Source: Billgrantia antri (GTDB lineage: Bacteria > Pseudomonadota > Gammaproteobacteria > Pseudomonadales > Halomonadaceae). Taken from it: a DNA stretch of 64,000 bases. Below, piece by piece: positions 1 to 11,929 of this stretch. Where the stretch lies: assembly GCF_019430905.1 (NCBI RefSeq), contig NZ_JAHYCA010000003.1:558001-622000 (forward strand), written 5' to 3'. Both the position numbers and the translations under genes were made by a program. Under the pieces are notes generated by a model. It saw only the letters and a list, made by a program, of their open reading frames with translations. It searched no databases and was not told where the DNA came from. Numbering within the stretch: position 1 is the first letter of the stretch; each line of letters starts with the position of its first letter.

Positions 1-1135
1 CTTCGGGCAGCAGGATGCGCTCGCGCCACGCGGCCAGCGATGCCAGTTCGAAGCGGCTGGTGGTCAGCCACCAGCCTTCGGCGTCGCTACGTACATGCCA
101 GAAATGCGGCAGTGCCGGTTCCCGCTCGCGCTCGAGCTCACGCGGCTCGGCCCAGTCGGCTGCTGCGGCATCGCCCTGCAGCCACGCCTCCCAGCCTTCC
201 TCGTTGCGCAGCCACTGGCCGCGCGCCTTGAACGGTTCCAGCACGATGGGTTCGTTATCGCGACGCAGTGCCAGTCGCGGCACGTCGACGTCGATTCGCG
301 CATCGGCAAGCTCCCCGAGGTGCCAGCGTCCCCACAGGGTGACGTCACCGCTGGCGTCCTCGAGACGCAGGGGGTCTTCGGGAGTGAAAACCTCGACCAG
401 ATCGACCAGCGTGCCGAGCTTCATCGTGGCCTGAAGGGCAGCGCTGAAATCACGAAAGCCGGTAGGTCCGGGGAAAACCTCCAGCGCGCCCTGCAGCGTA
501 GCCTCCTCCTGCCCCTCCAGGTGCACTTCACCCTCGAGATGGGCACGCCGCTCATCGCCGGTGAGCAGCAAGCGTGGCGCCAGCATGTCGACCCGGCGCT
601 CGCGACCATGCAGCACCAGCCGTACGTCTTCCACCCAGGCGCGCTGGCGCAGCAACAGCCCGACCCAGAAATCGAGCTGTTCGAGGTCGAATTCGCCTTC
701 GAGCAGTTCAGGTGGGATTTGCGCCGGATCCGGCCAGTGCCAGCCGCCCTGCTCATCCTGATAGAGATGCAGGGTCATCCCGCGCATGCGAGCATCGGCG
801 ATCACCGGCACGCCGGTACGCAGGCTGGCAGAGCTGTCGAGCCACAGCCGGGCGTACTCGATTTCGAGCAGAGGCAGACCGGCGCTCCCCTCCTGGGTGC
901 TGAGCGACAAGCCTCCCCCCTCGATCACCGGATCGAGCCGTGCCAGCCTGGCATTGAAGTCACGCAGTTGGACCGCCGCGCCCGTGCGCGCCTCGAGCAG
1001 GCGCTCGACGCGTGGTGCCATTTGATCGACCTGGGACAGCGCCAGTCGCAGCACCAGCAACAGCAGCGCAACCAGCGACAGCAGCACGGCCAGAAGGGTA
1101 AGGGTCCAGCGTCCTATCCGGCGAGAAGGTGGCAT
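1..1135 (-). CDS. yhdP: YhdP family AsmA-like envelope protein, N-terminal part
   Basis: Partial gene: about 378 N-terminal codons are present and the rest lies beyond the left edge. The start ATG at 1135 lies 7 nt after the rng stop, so the two genes are co-transcribed. The product begins MPPSRRIGRWTL, followed by one hydrophobic helix (about residues 9-30), then a long beta-rich region with segments such as GWHWPDPAQIPPELL typical of the DUF3971/TIGR02099 family. YhdP and its relatives (TamB, YdbH) are inner-membrane-anchored AsmA-like proteins proposed to bridge the periplasm for phospholipid transport to the outer membrane. The mre-maf-rng-yhdP order is common in gammaproteobacteria and supports the call. 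The C-terminal AsmA_2 region cannot be examined here. Confidence 0.88.
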   Translation of the reverse strand, partial: MPPSRRIGRWTLTLLAVLLSLVALLLLVLRLALSQVDQMAPRVERLLEARTGAAVQLRDFNARLARLDPVIEGGGLSLSTQEGSAGLPLLEIEYARLWLDSSASLRTGVPVIADARMRGMTLHLYQDEQGGWHWPDPAQIPPELLEGEFDLEQLDFWVGLLLRQRAWVEDVRLVLHGRERRVDMLAPRLLLTGDERRAHLEGEVHLEGQEEATLQGALEVFPGPTGFRDFSAALQATMKLGTLVDLVEVFTPEDPLRLEDASGDVTLWGRWHLGELADARIDVDVPRLALRRDNEPIVLEPFKARGQWLRNEEGWEAWLQGDAAAADWAEPRELEREREPALPHFWHVRSDAEGWWLTTSRFELASLAAWRERILLPE

Positions 1136-1142
1136 CGGACGC

Positions 1143-2606
1143 TCACATCAGCACGATGTCGTACTGCTCCTGGGAGTAGTGGGTCTCGACCTGGAAGCGG
1201 ATGGTCTTGCCGATGAAGGCTTCCAGATCGGCGACCGCCGCAGACTCCTCGTCGAGCAGCCGATCCACTACCGGCTGGGAGGCCAGCACCATGTAGGTCT
1301 CGGCGTTATAGGCGCGTTCCTCGCGCAGGATCTCGCGAAAGATTTCGTAGCACACCGTCTCGGCGGTCTTCAGGGTGCCGCGCCCGCTGCAGGTGGGGCA
1401 CGATTCGCACAGCGTCTGTTCCAGGCTTTCGCGGGTACGCTTACGGGTCAGCTGCACCAGCCCCAGTTCGGTGACGCCGGTGCACTTGGTCTTGGCATGG
1501 TCGCGCTCCAGCGCCTTCTCGAGCACTCGCAGCACTTGGCGCTGGTGCTCGGGGTCCTCCATGTCGATGAAGTCGATGATGATGATGCCGCCCAGGTTGC
1601 GCAGTCGTAGCTGGCGAGCAATGGCGTTGGCCGCCTCGAGGTTGGTCTTGAAGATGGTCTCCTCGAGGTTGCGATGCCCCACATAGCCGCCGGTGTTGAC
1701 GTCGATGGTGGTCATCGCCTCGGTGGGATCGATCACCAGGTAACCACCGGACTTGAGCTGCACCTTGCGCCCCAGCGCTTTCTGGATCTCGTCCTCGACG
1801 CTGTAGAGATCGAAGATGGGTCTCTCGCCGGGGTAGTACTCGATGCGTGCCGAGGAATCCGGCATGAACTCTTCGGCAAACTCGAGCAGCTTGACGTAGT
1901 TCTCCCGCGAGTCGATACGCACCTTCTCGATCTCGTCGCGCATCAGGTCGCGCAACGTACGGATGAACAGCGGCAGGTCGTCGTAGATCACGCTGGGTGC
2001 CGGCGCCGTCACCTTGCGTTCGCTGACCTTGCGCCACAGTCGAAGCAGAAAGTGCATGTCGGCAAAGAGCTCGTCCTTGCCCACGTTCTCTGCCGCCGTG
2101 CGCACGATGAAGCCACCGGTGATCTCGATCTCCTGCTCGGCCTGGCAGAGCTCGAGCAGTTCACGCAGGCGCTCGCGCTCACGCTCGTCCTCGATGCGCT
2201 GGGAGACACCATGATGGGGAGAGTCGGGCATGTAGACCAGATAACGCGACGGCACCGACAGATGAGTGGTGAGACGCGCCCCCTTGGTACCGATGGGGTC
2301 CTTGGTGACCTGCACGACCAGGGCCTGGCCTTCGTGCAGCAGCTGGCCGATGGAGGCCTGCTCCTCGGGCGGGGTACCCGGAGGCATCACCTCGTGGGCA
2401 TGGATGAACGCCGCCCGGTCGAGGCCGATATCGACGAAGGCCGCCTGCATGCCGGGAAGCACCCGTACCACGCGGCCTTTGTAGATATTGCCGACGATGC
2501 CGCGCCGGCGCGTTCGCTCGATCAGCGCCTCCTGCAGCACGCCGTTTTCCACTACCGCCACGCGGGTTTCCATCGGCGTCAGGTTGATCAGTACTTCGCC
2601 GCTCAT
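1143..2606 (-). CDS. rng: Ribonuclease G
   Basis: 487 aa, close to E. coli RNase G (489 aa). It is an endoribonuclease of the RNase E/G family that processes the 5' end of 16S rRNA and decays some mRNAs. An S1 RNA-binding domain lies near residues 39-128 (GNIYKGRVVRVLPG). The catalytic core shows DVNTGGYVG and IIIIDFIDM with the metal-binding aspartates, followed by the zinc-link cysteines in CESCPTCSGRG. There is no long C-terminal scaffold, which separates it from RNase E. I start at the ATG at 2606 (MSGEVLINLTP) because AAGGA stands 8 nt upstream; an upstream extension to 2678 is open but would overlap maf. It sits 53 nt after maf and 7 nt before yhdP. Confidence 0.97.
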   Translation of the reverse strand: MSGEVLINLTPMETRVAVVENGVLQEALIERTRRRGIVGNIYKGRVVRVLPGMQAAFVDIGLDRAAFIHAHEVMPPGTPPEEQASIGQLLHEGQALVVQVTKDPIGTKGARLTTHLSVPSRYLVYMPDSPHHGVSQRIEDERERERLRELLELCQAEQEIEITGGFIVRTAAENVGKDELFADMHFLLRLWRKVSERKVTAPAPSVIYDDLPLFIRTLRDLMRDEIEKVRIDSRENYVKLLEFAEEFMPDSSARIEYYPGERPIFDLYSVEDEIQKALGRKVQLKSGGYLVIDPTEAMTTIDVNTGGYVGHRNLEETIFKTNLEAANAIARQLRLRNLGGIIIIDFIDMEDPEHQRQVLRVLEKALERDHAKTKCTGVTELGLVQLTRKRTRESLEQTLCESCPTCSGRGTLKTAETVCYEIFREILREERAYNAETYMVLASQPVVDRLLDEESAAVADLEAFIGKTIRFQVETHYSQEQYDIVLM

Positions 2607-2659
2607 GCGGAAATCCTTGTCCAGTTCAGTCTTCGCCGCATTATGACATAGTGATGCGA

Positions 2660-3256
2660 CTAGACAGCACCATTCCATAACCGGACGCCCTGCCGACCCA
2701 GCAGTTGCGCCGTCTCGTACAGCGGCAACCCCACCACGGCAGAGTGGCTGCCCTCGATGCGTTCGATGAAGATCGCCGCCAACCCCTGGATGGCATAGCC
2801 GCCCGCCTTGTCGACCGGCTCGCCGGTGGCCCAGTAGGCCGCCACCTCCCTCTCTTCGATCCGGCGCATCTGGACCCGCGTCGTCACGCAGACGTCGAGC
2901 AATCCGGCAGGCCCCGTCACGGCCACGGCAGTGAGGACTTGGTGTGCGCGCCCCGACAGCAGGTGCAACATCTCCGCGGCCTCAGTCCGATCGGTAGGCT
3001 TACCGAGAATCCGGCCTTCACACACCACCGCGGTGTCCGAGCCCAGTGTCGGCAGCCTCGTGAGCCGTCCTCCGGCCGAGGCCTTCTCGCGCGCCAGTCG
3101 TACGACGTACGCCTCGGGGCTCTCTTCGGCTAGAGGCGTCTCGTCAATATCGACGGGCTTCACCTCCGCCACCACCCCGATGCTGGCGAGCAGCTCGCGC
3201 CGCCGCGGCGAAGCCGACGCCAGACACAGCACGGCAGGACTCGACGTCTCGGTCAT
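2660..3256 (-). CDS. maf: Maf family nucleotide pyrophosphatase (YhdE-like)
   Basis: 198 aa. Maf/YhdE proteins hydrolyse dTTP, UTP and some modified NTPs to monophosphates. The N-terminal signature [12 protein letters not shown], the [15 protein letters not shown] segment and [14 protein letters not shown] are all present, covering the nucleotide-binding and catalytic residues of the family. It lies 12 nt downstream of mreD and upstream of rng in the same transcript, the arrangement found in E. coli and Pseudomonas. Subtype (dTTP/UTP versus m7GTP) cannot be fixed from sequence alone, but linkage to mreD and rng favours the YhdE type. Confidence 0.95.
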   Translation of the reverse strand: MTETSSPAVLCLASASPRRRELLASIGVVAEVKPVDIDETPLAEESPEAYVVRLAREKASAGGRLTRLPTLGSDTAVVCEGRILGKPTDRTEAAEMLHLLSGRAHQVLTAVAVTGPAGLLDVCVTTRVQMRRIEEREVAAYWATGEPVDKAGGYAIQGLAAIFIERIEGSHSAVVGLPLYETAQLLGRQGVRLWNGAV

Positions 3257-3268
3257 AGGGTCGTTCCT

Positions 3269-3760
3269 TCAATCGTGACTCAGCAGGCGACGCTCCAGTG
3301 CCTGGAACATGGTGACCAGCCAGGGCCACAGCGCTGCGCCGATCAAGGATGGCAACAGGAAGGCAAGATGCATCGAAAAAGGACCGAACAGGGTGCGCAG
3401 CCACTGTTCTACCAGCTGTACCAGCCCCAGCAGCACCAGGATCAACAGTGCCTGCTGTACCAGGGAGTAGGTTCGAAAACGCGGGTAGACCAGCGCCGAG
3501 AGGAACGCCAGCAGGGAAAGGGTCAAGGCGTTCTGGCCCAGCGGCGCCCCCTCGATGAGATCGAGCAGGATGCCGAGCACGAAACCATGAAAGACGCCGA
3601 CCCGGTCGGGCGTAGCCATGCACCAATAGATCAGCATAAGGCCGAGCCAGTCAGGGCGCCAGATCTGCCACCCCTCGGCCAGCGGCATCACCTGCAGGCA
3701 AAGCGCCAGCAGCAGGGTGAACCACACCCAGGCCAGAGGGGTACGGGGTCCGCTTGGCAT
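3269..3760 (-). CDS. mreD: Rod shape-determining protein MreD
   Basis: 163 aa integral membrane protein with about five hydrophobic segments (for example TLLLALCLQVMPL, LGLMLIYWCMATP, LLILVLLGLVQLV). MreD is part of the Rod complex with MreB, MreC, RodA and PBP2 that directs lateral wall synthesis. The motif WRPDWLGLMLIYW near residue 35 is typical of the family. The ATG at 3760 overlaps the mreC stop by one base (TGATG), implying translational coupling. A longer reading to 3832 would lie inside mreC and is not supported. Confidence 0.96.
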   Translation of the reverse strand: MPSGPRTPLAWVWFTLLLALCLQVMPLAEGWQIWRPDWLGLMLIYWCMATPDRVGVFHGFVLGILLDLIEGAPLGQNALTLSLLAFLSALVYPRFRTYSLVQQALLILVLLGLVQLVEQWLRTLFGPFSMHLAFLLPSLIGAALWPWLVTMFQALERRLLSHD

Positions 3761-4677
3761 CACTCCTGCTCCTCCGTGGCGGGACCGAGCGAAGCATCCA
3801 CCTCGGCCTCCTCGGGCAGTTCGCGGTCCCACATCTCATCCTCCGGGACCGGAGGAGGCGCTGGCGGGAAAATCAACAGAAAGTGGCGCGAGCGTTGCAG
3901 ACGCGCCACGGGCTCGGCCGTTACCCGGGCAAAGGGCTGCCCGGGGTCATGTACCACCTCGGTGACTCTTGCCACTGGATAGCCCGATGGAAAGCGACCC
4001 GCAAGACCGGATGTCACCAGCAGGTCCCCTTGGCGAATGTCGGCCGTATCGGGTACGTGCACCACCCGCAGGGCATCGTACTGACCGCTACCCTGGAGCA
4101 CGAAGCGCAGCCCGTTGCGATTGACCTGGATCGGCAGCGCATGGCTGGCATCGGCGACCATCAGCACCCGGCTGGAGTACGCCGAAACGGCCGTTACCTG
4201 TCCCACCAACCCCGAGGCGTCCAGCACCGGCTGCCCCACGTAGACCCCGTTGCGGCGACCGCGGTCGATGACCATCTGGTGGGTGAACGGATCGGCGTCC
4301 AGGGAGAGCAGCTCAGCAGTAATGTACTCCGCCTCCGTACGCGCCGCGGCCCCCAACAGCTCGCGCAGGCGAACGTTCTCCGCCGTCAGGCTCGACATGT
4401 GCTGCACCCGATGCGACAGGTGCAGGATCTGTTCACGCAGACGGCGGTTCTCTTCTACCAGTCCACGCTGATCAGATAGCGCCAGCGACCCCCAGGCCAG
4501 GATGTCACTGGGTACGGCCACCAGCCACTGGATCGGCGCCACGACGGTGGTGAGCTGCGCACGGACCTCTTCCATACGGGTAAAACGATGATCGACGAAC
4601 ATCAACACAGAAGCGGCCACCGCACACGCCAGCATGCGGTAGCCAGGCACAGAACCGTGCGAGAACAGCGGTTTAAT
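3760..4677 (-). CDS. mreC: Rod shape-determining protein MreC, apparent AUU start
   Basis: About 305 aa if translation begins at an ATT codon at 4677, 296 aa if at the GTG at 4650. MreC is a bitopic periplasmic protein that links MreB to the PBP2 synthase. One N-terminal membrane helix (LACAVAASVLMFV) is followed by a coiled coil (VEENRRLREQILHLSHRVQ) and the two-domain beta core (residues 110-260), with a proline-rich acidic tail. The codons between 4677 and 4650 read (I)KPLFSHGS, matching the conserved MreC N terminus (MKPIFSRG in E. coli). No ATG, GTG or TTG lies upstream in frame before the stop near 4738. A G-rich purine tract (GGGGGGA) lies about 5 nt before ATT. The start is therefore uncertain; the identity is not. 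Confidence 0.93.
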   Translation of the reverse strand: MKPLFSHGSVPGYRMLACAVAASVLMFVDHRFTRMEEVRAQLTTVVAPIQWLVAVPSDILAWGSLALSDQRGLVEENRRLREQILHLSHRVQHMSSLTAENVRLRELLGAAARTEAEYITAELLSLDADPFTHQMVIDRGRRNGVYVGQPVLDASGLVGQVTAVSAYSSRVLMVADASHALPIQVNRNGLRFVLQGSGQYDALRVVHVPDTADIRQGDLLVTSGLAGRFPSGYPVARVTEVVHDPGQPFARVTAEPVARLQRSRHFLLIFPPAPPPVPEDEMWDRELPEEAEVDASLGPATEEQE

Positions 4678-4766
4678 AGACGTCCCCCCCGCACCGGGCG
4701 CGGCATATCGGCTGGCCGCGCCTGTTCATACGTCGATTCGCACTGTCAATCGGTCTTGCGCCGGCG

Positions 4767-5816
<1,050 letters not shown>

Positions 5817-5984
5817 CTAGTGCAGACCGGGACCAGTGCGGAGGCAAACGGTATCATCGCGGCCCCCGTGCAGCAAGCGACATGGCGCCGCCGCAGGTGC
5901 GAGTAAGAGTGCCCGCCACGCGTCGGATATGGTACCTTTTCCTGCTGTGTATAACACTCCTATCCGTGCGAGGACACTCAGCTC

Positions 5985-6272
5985 ATGGCGCTTGAACACG
6001 CAGACGTGCAGCGGGCCGCCCACCTGGCCCGCCTCGGCCTGACCGACAACGAAGCCGCCCGCTACGTGGACGACCTAGGCCGCATTCTCGAGATGGTCGA
6101 CCTGCTCCAGGGACTCGACACCGAAGGCGTCGCGCCACTGGCGCACCCGCTCGACGTCACCCAGCGCCTGCGCGCCGACGAAGTCACCGAGAGCGACCAG
6201 CGCGCTCGCTTCCAGCGCTGCGCTCCGGCCGTGGAAAACGGGCTCTACCTCGTTCCTCGAGTCGTCGAATGA
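5985..6272 (+). CDS. gatC: Asp-tRNA(Asn)/Glu-tRNA(Gln) amidotransferase subunit C
   Basis: 95 aa. GatC is the small stabilising subunit of the GatCAB transamidase, which converts misacylated Asp-tRNA(Asn) or Glu-tRNA(Gln) to the amide form. It has the typical pattern VQRAAHLARLGLTDNEAARY followed by LGRILEMVDLLQGLDTEGV and a C-terminal RADEV...ENGLYLVPRVVE. AGGA lies about 10 nt before the ATG. It is followed 72 nt later by gatA and then by an overlapping gatB. E. coli lacks this operon; pseudomonads and Halomonadaceae have it. Confidence 0.96.
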   Translation: MALEHADVQRAAHLARLGLTDNEAARYVDDLGRILEMVDLLQGLDTEGVAPLAHPLDVTQRLRADEVTESDQRARFQRCAPAVENGLYLVPRVVE

Positions 6273-6344
6273 GCCTTGACCGGCCGCCGGTCATCGCAGG
6301 ATCCGCTTTCTCTATCACGGCACGCCTTCATGGAGCCATGCCGC

Positions 6345-7804
6345 ATGCATGACAAGACCCTTGCCGAACTGACCCGTTCGCTCGAAGCCGGCGAGTTCTC
6401 CAGCCGCGAACTGACACAACACCTGCTGGGCCGCATCGACCGCCTCGACGGCAAGCTCAACAGCTTCATTACCGTCACCTACGATCAGGCCCTGGCCGCC
6501 GCCGAAGCCGCCGACAAGGCGCGTGCCGCGGGCGAGGCAGGGCCGCTGACCGGCCTGCCCCTGGCGCTGAAGGACATCTTCTGCACCCAGGGCGTCAAGA
6601 CCACCGCCGGTTCGCGAATGCTCGACAACTTCATCTCGCCCTACGACGCCACCATTGTCGAGAAGCTGGAGGCCGCCGGTACCGTCAGCCTGGGCAAGAC
6701 CAACATGGACGAGTTCGCCATGGGCTCCTCCAACGAAAACAGCCACTACGGTGCGGTGAAGAACCCCTGGGATCTCGATGCCGTGCCCGGCGGCTCCTCC
6801 GGCGGCAGCGCGGCGGCGGTGGCCTCCGGCCTGGTGCCGGCCGCCATCGGCACCGACACCGGCGGCTCGATCCGCCAGCCCGCCGCCTTCTGCGGCATCA
6901 CCGGACTCAAGCCCACCTATGGGCGGGTGTCGCGCTACGGCATGATCGCCTACGCCTCGAGCCTCGACCAGGCCGGCCCCATGGCCCGCTCCGCCGAGGA
7001 CTGCGCCCTGTTGCTGGGGGCGATGGCCGGCCACGACCTGCGCGACTCCACTTGCGTGGCACGCGGTGTGCCGGATTATACCGAGGAGCTCGACACGCCT
7101 CTCGCCGGTCTCAAGATCGGCCTGCCGCGAGAGTACTTCGGCGACGGCCTCGACCCCCAGGTGGAAGCAGCGATCCGCGAGGCAATCAAGGTCTTCGAGT
7201 CGCTCGGCGCCAGCGTGCGCGAGGTGAGCCTGCCGCACACTCACTACGCGATCCCGGCCTACTACGTCATCGCCCCCGCCGAGGCCTCATCGAACTTGTC
7301 GCGTTTCGACGGCGTACGCTTCGGCCATCGCTGCGACAACCCCGCCGACCTGATCGACCTGTACAAGCGCAGCCGCGCCGAGGGCTTCGGTGACGAGGTC
7401 AAGCGCCGCATTCTGATCGGTACCCACACGCTTTCCGAAGGCTTCTTCGATGCCTATTACAAGAAGGCCCAGCAGGTGCGCCGCCTGATTCGCCAGGACT
7501 TCCTAGACGCCTTCGAGGAAGTCGACGTACTGATGGGCCCAGCCTCGCCCACGCCGGCCTTCGATCTCGGCGCCAAGAAGGATCCGGTCTCGATGTACCT
7601 GCAGGACATCTACACCATTGCCATCAACCTGGCGGGCATTCCCGGCATGAGCGTACCGGCCGGTTTCGCCGGCAGCCGCCCCATCGGGTTGCAGATACTG
7701 GGCAGCCACTTCACCGAGGCGCGCCTGCTCAACGTCGCCCATCAGTTCCAGCAGGCCACCGACTGGCACCGTCAACGCCCCGCCTTCGCCGAGGAGAACG
7801 CCTG

Positions 7805-7805
<1 letters not shown>
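6345..7805 (+). CDS. gatA: Asp-tRNA(Asn)/Glu-tRNA(Gln) amidotransferase subunit A
   Basis: 486 aa amidase-signature enzyme that releases ammonia from glutamine for the GatB site. The Ser-cisSer-Lys triad is visible: Lys in [10 protein letters not shown], cis-Ser in [12 protein letters not shown] and the nucleophile Ser in [12 protein letters not shown]. The ATG at 6345 ([18 protein letters not shown]) is chosen because GGAG lies 9 nt upstream and it matches family N termini; an open reading exists back to 6276 but is not conserved in style. The gene ends in TGATG, sharing one base with gatB, so the subunits are translationally coupled. Confidence 0.98.
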
Positions 7806-9253
<1,448 letters not shown>

Positions 9254-9284
9254 AAAAGCACGCAGAACCACTGCGCTCGGCATC

Positions 9285-9357
9285 TTGGGAGCCGGCGGTG
9301 CTCGGAATCCTCACTGACACCAGTAAACTCCGGCTCCTCCGCTCCGGCGGCTCCCAA
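9285..9357. repeat. Inverted repeat between gatB and puuR
   Basis: Perfect 9-bp arms TTGGGAGCC (9285-9293) and GGCTCCCAA (9349-9357) separated by 55 nt; the next bases (GGCGG and CCGGC) pair only partly. No T-tract follows, so this is not a clear intrinsic terminator. It may fold in the gatB 3' region or serve as an operator for the downstream puuR-like gene. Confidence 0.4.
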
Positions 9358-9415
9358 CCTGCCATCGCTCGTGACGTTTTACGGCGCTTTTCCCACCAGA
9401 CCCAAGGAGCCGAGG

Positions 9416-9967
9416 ATGTCGGATGATGTAGGCACACGTCTGCGTGCGCTGCGCACCCTGCGCGGCATCTCCCAGCGCGAGCTGGCCAAGCGCTGCGGGG
9501 TCACCCACTCCAGCCTGTCGCTGATCGAGCAGGGCAAGGTCAGCCCCTCTGTCAGTTCGCTGAAGAAGATCCTCGATGCCATACCCATCAGCGTCGGGGA
9601 CTTCTTCACGCTGGACATGGAGAGCCGAAACCAGGTCTTCTACTCCGCCGAGGAGCTGGCCGACGTAGGCAGCGGCGAAGTCATCTACAAGCTGGTCGGC
9701 GCCAATCGCGCTAGCCGTGCCCTGGCGTTCATGATCGAGACCTACCCCCCCGGTGCCGACACCGGTCGCGAGATGATTGCCCACCAGGGCGAAGAAGCCG
9801 GTGTGGTGCTCGAGGGCGAGATCGAGATCACCATCGGCGCCGAAACCCGCCTGCTCGGGCCCGGCGAGGCCTACTACTTCGATACCAACGTACCCCACCG
9901 CTTCCGCAACCCCGGCAAGGCCTCCTGCCGACTGGTGAGCTGCTGCACGCCGGCCCGCGCCTTCTAG
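9416..9967 (+). CDS. puuR: PuuR-type XRE/cupin transcriptional regulator
   Basis: 183 aa, nearly the length of E. coli PuuR (185 aa), the putrescine-responsive repressor of the puu genes. An N-terminal helix-turn-helix of the XRE type spans about residues 8-62 (GISQRELAKRCGVTHSSLS and IEQGKVSPSVSSLKKIL). A C-terminal cupin holds HQGEEAGVVLEGEIEITIG and VPHRFRNPG. Both halves resemble PuuR closely (compare LTHSAISTIEQ and HQGEEIGTVLEG). AAGGAG lies 5 nt before the ATG at 9416. It stands 4.4 kb or more from the puu enzyme genes it presumably controls, separated from them by an MCP gene, rmuC and a LuxR gene. A sibling that regulates another amine pathway cannot be excluded. Confidence 0.85.
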   Translation: MSDDVGTRLRALRTLRGISQRELAKRCGVTHSSLSLIEQGKVSPSVSSLKKILDAIPISVGDFFTLDMESRNQVFYSAEELADVGSGEVIYKLVGANRASRALAFMIETYPPGADTGREMIAHQGEEAGVVLEGEIEITIGAETRLLGPGEAYYFDTNVPHRFRNPGKASCRLVSCCTPARAF

Positions 9968-10012
9968 CCAAGCCGACCAGCACCACCCCTTCCTGTACAA
10001 GTTTTTCAAAGG

Positions 10013-10037
10013 ACCTGCCCTGTACGGCAGGTTTTTT
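10013..10037 (+). terminator. Intrinsic terminator after puuR
   Basis: A 7-bp stem ACCTGCC/GGCAGGT with a 6-nt loop is followed directly by TTTTTT, 45 nt after the puuR stop. This is a textbook rho-independent terminator for the plus strand. Confidence 0.88.
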
Positions 10038-10075
10038 AATTCTAATAGCTAGATACTGCTATCAATCGACCCTCT

Positions 10076-10108
10076 ACGTGGCTATGACGTAGCTATGACG
10101 TGGCTATG
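10076..10108. repeat. Three tandem 11-bp repeats upstream of the chemoreceptor gene
   Basis: Three adjacent units read ACGTGGCTATG, ACGTAGCTATG and ACGTGGCTATG. They end 20 nt before the likely -35 element of the methyl-accepting chemotaxis gene. The 11-bp period places each copy on nearly the same face of the helix, as for a cooperative activator site. The binding protein is unknown. Confidence 0.7.
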
Positions 10109-10128
10109 GCATAAATAGTGTCAAATGA

Positions 10129-10156
10129 TTGTACAACTTTTTGCGTGCCCTATAGA
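10129..10156 (+). promoter_or_regulatory. Candidate sigma-70 promoter of the chemoreceptor gene
   Basis: TTGTAC (10129-10134) and TATAGA (10151-10156) are separated by 16 nt, about 50 nt upstream of the ATG at 10208. I see no flagellar sigma-28 motif here. The triple 11-bp repeat lies just upstream. Confidence 0.55.
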
Positions 10157-10207
10157 GTATGCCTTGTATAACAATTGCACGCCCCTCCACGCAGAAGGAA
10201 CGACATC

Positions 10208-11902
10208 ATGAAGGCCATCAGCGCCAGCCTTGCCCGGCTCGGCATCCGCACCCGTTTGCTTCTCGGCTTTTCCGCCGTGCTCGCCCTGATCGTGCTGCTC
10301 ACTGCCATCGGCATCGTGCAGGTCAACCGTATCGACCGCAGCCTTACCACCATCAATGACGTCAATGGCGTCAAGCTGCGTCACGCCATCGACTGGCGGG
10401 GCAGCGTGCATGACCGCGCTATCCTGCTGCGCGACATGACCCTGGTGGAGACACAACCGGAATTGGCAGCGCTGCAGAACGACTACCGGGCCTTGGCCGA
10501 CGACTATCGACTCGCTGCCAGCGGCATGAGCGAAATGACGCGCGAAAGCGTCACGCCACGTGAGCGGGAGCTGCTGGCCGCCGTGGAGCGTCAGGCCGAA
10601 TCCACCCAGCGCCTGGCGGCAGAGGTCATGCAACAGCGCGAACAAGGGAATCTCGTCGCAGCCCGGGAGCGGCTGCTCAGCGCCGCCGGCCCCGCCTTCT
10701 TCGCCTGGCTCGACAGCATCAATGCCTTCATCGACCACCAGGAGGCCGAAAGTGCCGCCGACAGCGCCCTGGCCCGCGATACCGCTGCCGGCTTCCAGAT
10801 GCTGATGCTGGCCTTGTGCCTTGCAGCCTTGCTCGTGGGGGGCGGCATCGCCTACCTGCTCGCCCGTCAGTTGCTGCGCGAGCTGGGCGCCGAGCCGCAT
10901 GAGGTGCGCGCCTTCGCGGAAGCGATCGGCCGCGGCGAGCTGGCCACTGCCGGGCGCCTGCGCAAGAACGACGAGCGCAGCATCATGGCCGCCCAGGTGG
11001 GGATGGCACGCCAGTTGCAATACATCGTATCCCAGGTACGAGCCGCCGCCGAAGCGGTGGCCAGCAACAGCGAGCAGATTGCAGAGGGCAATACCGATCT
11101 CGCCTCACGTACCCAGCAGCAGGCCAGCGCCCTGACCCAGACCGCCTCGGCCATGGAGGAGCTCAACGGTGCCGTGGTGCAGAATACCGAGAACGCCGGC
11201 CAGGCCAGCCGTGAGGCCGAAAACGCATCGCATACGGCCCGCCAGGGAGGCAACGCAATCGAGCAAATGGCAGCAACAATGGATGAGCTCGACAAGAGCG
11301 CCGGCGAGATCGCAACGATCATCTCGACCATCGACGACATTGCCTTTCAGACCAACATCCTGGCGCTCAACGCCTCGGTGGAGGCAGCACGTGCCGGCGA
11401 ACATGGCCGTGGCTTTGCCGTGGTCGCTGCAGAAGTGCGCAAGCTGGCCCAGAAGAGCGCCGATGCCGCTAGCGAAATCAATGAACTGGTCACCAGCAAC
11501 ATCGAGCGCGTGAAGAGCGGTAATGCCCGGGCCACGGAAGCACGCCAGGCCACTGAGGAGATCGTTGCGGCTATTGCACGGGTCAGCCAACTGATGCGCG
11601 AGATCAGCCAGGCCAGCGTGGAACAGAGCGCCGGGGTGCAGGAAGCCGGCACCGCCGTGGCCGAGATGGACCGGGTCACCCAGCAGAACGCTACGCTGGT
11701 CGGGGAGAGCGCTACGGCGGCCGACAACCTCCGCCAGCATGCACGGCAGCTGATGACGGCCATGTCTGCCTTCCAGTTGCCGACGAATCCTGGGCAGCGC
11801 AGCGCAGGGATCGAGACAGCGCCCAGGAATGCTTCCTCGCCCTTCCTGCCTCAGCTGCAGCTGACAGGCCACAAGCCTGAGCCCGAATGGGCTAGCTTCT
11901 GA
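10208..11902 (+). CDS. Methyl-accepting chemotaxis protein (Tar/Tsr-like)
   Basis: 564 aa transmembrane chemoreceptor. TM1 is at about residues 17-38, followed by a four-helix-bundle-sized periplasmic domain (about 155 residues; [26 protein letters not shown]), then TM2 at about 196-218 ([20 protein letters not shown]). A short HAMP-like segment precedes the cytoplasmic hairpin, whose tip [20 protein letters not shown] is the universally conserved kinase-control region. AAGGAA lies 7 nt before the ATG at 10208. The ligand is not predictable. Its position beside puuR and within an amine-catabolism region makes amines or amino acids a reasonable guess. No pentapeptide for CheR/CheB is evident at the C terminus (EPEWASF). 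Confidence 0.93.
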   Translation: MKAISASLARLGIRTRLLLGFSAVLALIVLLTAIGIVQVNRIDRSLTTINDVNGVKLRHAIDWRGSVHDRAILLRDMTLVETQPELAALQNDYRALADDYRLAASGMSEMTRESVTPRERELLAAVERQAESTQRLAAEVMQQREQGNLVAARERLLSAAGPAFFAWLDSINAFIDHQEAESAADSALARDTAAGFQMLMLALCLAALLVGGGIAYLLARQLLRELGAEPHEVRAFAEAIGRGELATAGRLRKNDERSIMAAQVGMARQLQYIVSQVRAAAEAVASNSEQIAEGNTDLASRTQQQASALTQTASAMEELNGAVVQNTENAGQASREAENASHTARQGGNAIEQMAATMDELDKSAGEIATIISTIDDIAFQTNILALNASVEAARAGEHGRGFAVVAAEVRKLAQKSADAASEINELVTSNIERVKSGNARATEARQATEEIVAAIARVSQLMREISQASVEQSAGVQEAGTAVAEMDRVTQQNATLVGESATAADNLRQHARQLMTAMSAFQLPTNPGQRSAGIETAPRNASSPFLPQLQLTGHKPEPEWASF

Positions 11903-11929
11903 CCCGACCCTGCCGGTAGACGCAGCCGG

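Noticed and set aside
95..1216. Long open frame on the plus strand opposite yhdP and the rng end
   Set aside because: It is antisense to yhdP, whose minus-strand product has a membrane anchor, coherent family motifs and correct operon spacing; the plus frame is Gln/Arg/His rich without motifs.
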